Shown one piece after another: positions 60,322 to 64,000 of a DNA stretch of 64,000 nt; position 1 is the first letter of the stretch; each line of letters begins with the position of its first letter. The notes beneath the pieces were generated by a model that was given only the letters and a program-made list of their open reading frames with translations, had not been told where the DNA came from and did no database searches. The stretch is from Dehalococcoidia bacterium UBA1141. Lineage in GTDB: Bacteria > Chloroflexota > Dehalococcoidia > Lucifugimonadales > UBA3495. Where the stretch lies: assembly GCA_002311385.1 (NCBI GenBank), contig DCAE01000109.1, forward strand, positions 197,443 through 261,442, read 5' to 3'. The position numbers were made by a program, and so were the translations under genes.

Positions 60322-60573
60322 CGGCCAAGGCACCTCCAAAGCCACCAAGACAAGCAATCCAAAGTTAGGTTTTATGAATCAACGTTTACGGCTAAACATT
60401 AGGGTTCTAATCTAGCGAAACCCCATCCACTGGGCTTTCAACCGATGATAGCATCGGCCCTTCTTGAGTGTAAAGTTGACGCCTGTATGCCTGAACCATA
60501 TGATGAAATGACTCTAAATCATAGTTAAATCTCATGCCTTGACGCCAATAGAGTCGGAGGCTCAGGTTACCAA

Positions 60574-61635
60574 ATGCCCATCAACATTCTCGGAATTGAA
60601 ACATCCTGCGACGAAACGGCCATTGCCGTCGTCTCCGACGGCAAACGGATGCTGTCAAACATCATCGCTTCCCAGGTAGACCTCCACTCTCAATACGGTG
60701 GTGTGGTGCCGGAAGTCGCCTCCCGCCAGCACGTGCGGGATTTGGTGCCGGTGCTGGAGCAAGCTGTGGACAGCAGCGGACTGAAGATGAAGGACTTGGA
60801 CGTTATCTCCGTGACCTACGGTCCGGGGCTTGCCGGTTCGTTGATTACCGGCCTGAACGCCGCCAAGGCAATCTCATTTTCATTGGGAATCCCGTTAATT
60901 GGCGTCAACCATCTGGAAGGCCACATATACGCCTCCTGGCTTAATACCGGGTTAAACACTGGACTGGACAATCCCGACCCATCTCAGGACCCAGGCTTTC
61001 CCTTGGCCTGCTTGATTGCCTCCGGAGGTCACACCGATTTGTTGCTCATGGAAGGCCATGGAGACTATCGCCTGTTGGGCAGGACTCGGGACGATGCCGC
61101 CGGCGAAGCATTCGACAAGGCGGCGCGAATTCTGGGCTTGGGTTTCCCTGGCGGGCCGGAGATACAGCGCGTTTCCCACGGAGTGACTAGTACCGAACGC
61201 CTGCCAAGGGCATGGATGGGGGACACGCTGGATTTCAGTTTCAGCGGTATAAAGACGGCGCTGTTGCACATGGCCCAAGCCAAGGGCATCTATCCACCGG
61301 ATAGAAACGAACTGGGTCCTGAGGAAACCGCCGAAATCGTCAGGAACCTGGCTGGAGCATTTCAGGAATCTTTGGTGGATGTCATGTCGGCCAAGCTCAT
61401 GAAAATGGCTAAGAAATACCGCGCCAAAGGGCTGATATTAGCCGGTGGCGTGGCCGCCAACGCACGGCTGAGGGAAGAGATTACCAGGCTCTCACCATTG
61501 CCGGTCATCATCCCCCCGCCGGTGCTTTGCACCGACAATGGAGCAATGATTGCGGCATGCGCCTATCATCAGTTCAAGAGGGGAGAGCAGTTCGGTTTGG
61601 AGCTGGACATTGACCCGGGCCTGCCCTTGGGTTAG
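60574..61635 (+). CDS. tsaD: tRNA N6-threonylcarbamoyladenosine transferase
   Basis: 353 residues. ASKHA-fold ATPase: NILGIETSCDETAIAVVSDG, GVVPEVASRQHV, VTYGPGLAGSLITGLNAAKA, metal-binding GVNHLEGHIYASW (HxxxH), LIASGGHTDLLLM, and the C-terminal LAGGVAANARLREE, CTDNGAMIAACAYH. With TsaB, TsaC and TsaE it makes t6A at position 37 of ANN-decoding tRNAs. It stands alone here, divergent from the CNNM gene. Confidence 0.97.
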   Translation: MPINILGIETSCDETAIAVVSDGKRMLSNIIASQVDLHSQYGGVVPEVASRQHVRDLVPVLEQAVDSSGLKMKDLDVISVTYGPGLAGSLITGLNAAKAISFSLGIPLIGVNHLEGHIYASWLNTGLNTGLDNPDPSQDPGFPLACLIASGGHTDLLLMEGHGDYRLLGRTRDDAAGEAFDKAARILGLGFPGGPEIQRVSHGVTSTERLPRAWMGDTLDFSFSGIKTALLHMAQAKGIYPPDRNELGPEETAEIVRNLAGAFQESLVDVMSAKLMKMAKKYRAKGLILAGGVAANARLREEITRLSPLPVIIPPPVLCTDNGAMIAACAYHQFKRGEQFGLELDIDPGLPLG

Positions 61636-61657
61636 CCGCCCGGAATGACAAGCCTGG

Positions 61658-62284
61658 TTAGTCTTCCCACAAAAACGCGTGCCCGTTTGGAGACATACGC
61701 GCGGCAAATATGGAATCAACCACCAACTGTAGGTCCTGCCCCGCCCTTTGACCTCTGTAGGGGAAGGCGAAGTTCCAGTTGCTGCCTTGGAAAGTCACCG
61801 AGCCATCTTCCGTGCCGAAGTAATGCCACGCCACCATGCCCACCCCAATCAATGCTATGAGAAGAACCAGAAAAGGGACCACGTCCATGTTGATGACGGG
61901 AATGGAGGGACCTTCAACACGGCCCGTTATCCAGTAGGCGATGGCCAGGTAGAGCAGGATTCCGCCCAAAGATAGAAGTGTGCCTTGAACAACGGAACCT
62001 GTAGTCCGTGTGCGCGCCTTGACCGCAACTCCCTGCAAGTCACTGATTGGGACCATGTAGGTTTCGTCGCGACCCTCGTTTCGGCAAAAGGCCAATACCC
62101 GTTGATTCGTGGCAACCAGCAACTGGCCTTTCGCTGACGCATTCTGCGTAAGCCCTAGCTCGGGTGAGAATATGTGGTGTACGGTCTCTCCGGGCAAAAG
62201 CGCAATGTTCCGCACACCGGCGGCGCTTGTTCCATTTGCGCTTATCTCCGTTTTTTGGGAACCCGTTTTGGAGCTTCCGAACAC
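61658..62284 (-). CDS. PH-like membrane protein of unknown function
   Basis: 208 residues. N-terminal ~20 residues are Ser/Gly/Thr-rich. A PH-like region follows (LLPGETVHHIFSPELG, GQLLVATNQRVLAFCRNEG, ETYMVPISDLQGVAVKARTR), typical of bacterial PH domains. Two TM helices are GTLLSLGGILLYLAIAYWI and VVPFLVLLIALIGVGMVAW. The tail reads MSPNGHAFLWED. I do not recognise a specific family. It is convergent with tsaD (22-bp gap) and divergent from the AhpD-like gene. Confidence 0.75.
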   Translation of the reverse strand: MFGSSKTGSQKTEISANGTSAAGVRNIALLPGETVHHIFSPELGLTQNASAKGQLLVATNQRVLAFCRNEGRDETYMVPISDLQGVAVKARTRTTGSVVQGTLLSLGGILLYLAIAYWITGRVEGPSIPVINMDVVPFLVLLIALIGVGMVAWHYFGTEDGSVTFQGSNWNFAFPYRGQRAGQDLQLVVDSIFAARMSPNGHAFLWED

Positions 62285-62449
62285 ACTTTCCCTCCAGAAC
62301 CTATACTACCACACCCACTTATACGGAAATTTATTGAAATCGGAGGGCCTGTTGAATTCGTTAGCCCCTTGCGATAACCGTTCCGGTTGACATTAGTAGG
62401 TCGTTAATAGAAAGTGAGTTGAAGGGGAACTTAGCAACCAGAGAATTTC

Positions 62450-63799
62450 ATGTCATGGGTTAAAGAAGCGGACCTACCCGAACTGCCTGAAATATTCAAA
62501 GCGATTTCTTCCAACAGTTATGCTCTGGAACTTGTAGAGCAATTGAATGAAGGCATCGCTTTTGGAAGTTCGTCCTTGACCAGGACCCAAGAGGAAGCTA
62601 TCGCCACGGTAGTTTCGGCGGCCAACCATTGCCGCTGTGGGGCGCTGACCCACGGTGCGTTTTTCCGCAAGCACTCCGGTGATTCCGCAACAGCAAGCCA
62701 GTTGCTTGCCGACCACACTCAGGCAGATCTGTCGACTTCGGACCAGGTGATGCTGGGCTTTTCGGCAAAGTTGACCTTGAATCCGGCCAACATGACCGAA
62801 CAGGACGTGGAAGGGCTTCGGGAAGCGGGTTTCGGCGACGACCAGATTGTGTCCATTGTGTTGGTCACCTGTTTGTTCAACTTCATGAACCGTATCGCCA
62901 ATAGCTTGGGCGTTGCTGTGCCGAGGCCCTTCACTCGCTCGGTAGGGACATGGCTCACCGTCCCGGCGGCAGAGGAAGAATGGCTGCTGGGAGCCGACGC
63001 ACGGCTATCCGTAAATCTTAACTGGAAAGGGCTGGAAAAAGCCCTGGGGGAAATATCCAAAACTACCCAACTTCAGGTGACCGACAGCGAGGCTCAGGAC
63101 ACTCCGGCTGAGGAAGCGCCCTCTGACCCCGTCACCGAAACAGTTCCTACCGAGGACCTCGCGGGAAACAGCGACGCCGAGGATTCCTCAGTGTGTCCGC
63201 AAATTGACGGCAATTCGGCGTCGAACATCTTAGATAACGCGCCGCCCGTGGTTTAGGTTGCACCGCCTGGCCCACCATACCTAGGTGAGGTTGCACTGTC
63301 CGGTCCACCACCTGTGGCTGAAGCTGCACCGCCTGGCCCACCGTCCGTGGCTGAAGCTGCACCTCCCGGACCACCACCTGTGGCTGAGGTTGCACCGGGC
63401 GATAGCTTTAATCAAGACGCTTTCGGGGGTGTCCAATCGCCTGAAAACCCGGAAGAGGACTTGGCAGAAGACTTGGCAGAAGGCTTCGATGAATATTCTG
63501 GTGGTGACGGAGATGACTCCTTGGACGACACCGCTCCGGAGGTTTTACTCCAAATGAGCGAGTTCACGTCTGAATATTGCACCATGAGCGACGATCAGGC
63601 ATGCACGGCAAGGGACCTTTACGTCGCTTATCTTCAATGGTGCGATTTGAACCAGCATCCACCAGCCCTCCAGCGCAATTTCGGTCTCGGTTTGCGCCGG
63701 ATGGGATTCCGGCGGCGAAGGCGAAGCCATGGCAAGCATTGGTGGCTGGGCCTGAGCGTCGACACCGAGGACGGCAGCCAATTGGCCGACGCTGCCTAA
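62450..63799 (+). pseudogene. AhpD-like protein with Pro-rich repeat linker and helical C-domain, interrupted by TAG
   Basis: One frame runs 62450-63799 with a single TAG at 63254-63256. Residues ~1-175 match the uncharacterised-peroxidase/AhpD fold (TRTQEEAIATVVSAANHCRC, THGAFFRKHSGD, VLVTCLFNFMNRIANSLGV). The redox motif is CRCG, a CxC in place of CxxC. Residues ~215-268 are acidic. The TAG lies where the repeat pattern predicts Glu (PPVV-stop, like PPVAE). After it come Pro-rich 11-residue repeats, then a domain (CTARDLYVAYLQWCDLNQHP, FGLGLRRMGFRRRRR, HGKHWWLGLSV) resembling primase-associated winged-helix domains. The break splits it into 268- and ~180-residue parts. A separate second protein from GTG 63314 has no ribosome site. 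Confidence 0.75.
63257..63388. repeat. 33-bp tandem coding repeats
   Basis: Four units of 33 bp start at 63257, 63290, 63323 and 63356. They encode 11-residue units of the form (V/A)A(P/L)(P/S)GPP(Y/P/S)(L/V)(G/A)E, a proline-rich linker. A degenerate fifth unit precedes, ending at the TAG. The in-phase length keeps the frame open. Confidence 0.93.
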
Positions 63800-64000
63800 C
63801 GTGGGTTAAGCGCCAGCAACGGGCAATTTACATTGAGCACTAAGATACTGGGCTTAGATACTAAGTATTGACAGAGAATCGTCACTGTGTTACGGTTTTC
63901 GGGCAAAAGCTGTGATGGAGACAAATAACTAAGGTGGGCGCTTAGCGAGCCTGGAACGGTGGAAGCAGGCGCGTCGAACTTAGAACAAAATCCCTCCGGA
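63800..64000. other. Terminal 201 bases
   Basis: No gene, repeat or RNA is supported in the last 201 bases. The sequence continues beyond the window. Confidence 0.5.

Noticed and set aside
1..64000. CRISPR arrays, prophage or complete insertion sequences
   Set aside because: No regularly spaced repeats, transposase or phage structural genes were found; only short repeats and remnants are present.

Overview
The window is a bacterial chromosome segment of moderate GC content carrying about 45 recognisable protein genes, one tRNA and several small repeats. The gene mix suggests a Chloroflexota lineage of the Dehalococcoidia/SAR202 type: flavin-dependent monooxygenase, P450, several amidohydrolases and GatA-like amidases, SDR and VOC proteins, an AccD-AccA fusion, a T-box-controlled ilv-leu operon, and frequent TTG and GTG starts. 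This is inferred from gene content only; no rRNA or marker phylogeny was possible.

Layout. 1-1268: a structured-RNA candidate, tRNA-Asn, and a gene-poor stretch with a palindromic MITE-like repeat. 1269-4711: a PadR regulator next to a broken MMPL/RND transporter gene. 4777-5118: a fragment of a recombinase-associated HTH protein. 5206-19377: the most unusual part. One strand run carries an NAT/transglutaminase-like protein, a 2-TM K+ channel with an RCK-like domain, a 1118-residue divergent SecA paralogue, a glycine-rich lipoprotein and an unknown soluble protein. A convergent DUF350 membrane protein follows. Then comes a second set: NspC-like polyamine decarboxylase, DUF3326, GlnT-type amidoligase and an S51 (cyanophycinase-like) peptidase. 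I infer a membrane/polyamine/amide-bond system built around a specialised SecA. 19590-35869 is accessory metabolism plus housekeeping: methyltransferase, hydrolase, amidase, LPG-synthase-like membrane protein, HAD phosphatase, VOC protein, amidohydrolases, P450, polyprenyl synthase, MetG, Rieske protein and LLM monooxygenase.

36054-41756 is the branched-chain amino acid operon ilvB-ilvN-ilvC-leuA, preceded by a promoter and a T-box whose specifier reads CTC (Leu). 41927-47977 holds an MBL-fold exonuclease, a peroxiredoxin read through an in-frame TGA (very probably selenocysteine, with a SECIS-like hairpin), a membrane protein, a GreA fused to a recombinase-type N-terminal domain, a quinone oxidoreductase, and a DUF59-Mrp pair under a promoter overlapped by a perfect inverted repeat. 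48063-63799 contains AccD-AccA, a GatC/GatA-like pair, dienelactone hydrolase, SDR, Zn-alcohol dehydrogenase, VOC, DUF6282, TilS, a histidine phosphatase, a CNNM/CorC-type protein, TsaD, a PH-like membrane protein, and an AhpD-like protein whose proline-rich repeat tail is cut by an amber codon.

Three otherwise well-preserved reading frames are interrupted: MMPL, the VOC protein at 25020 and the AhpD-like protein at 62450. TAG is also used as an ordinary terminator by several genes here, so global stop reassignment is unlikely. The TGA in the peroxiredoxin is different: it sits exactly at the peroxidatic position.
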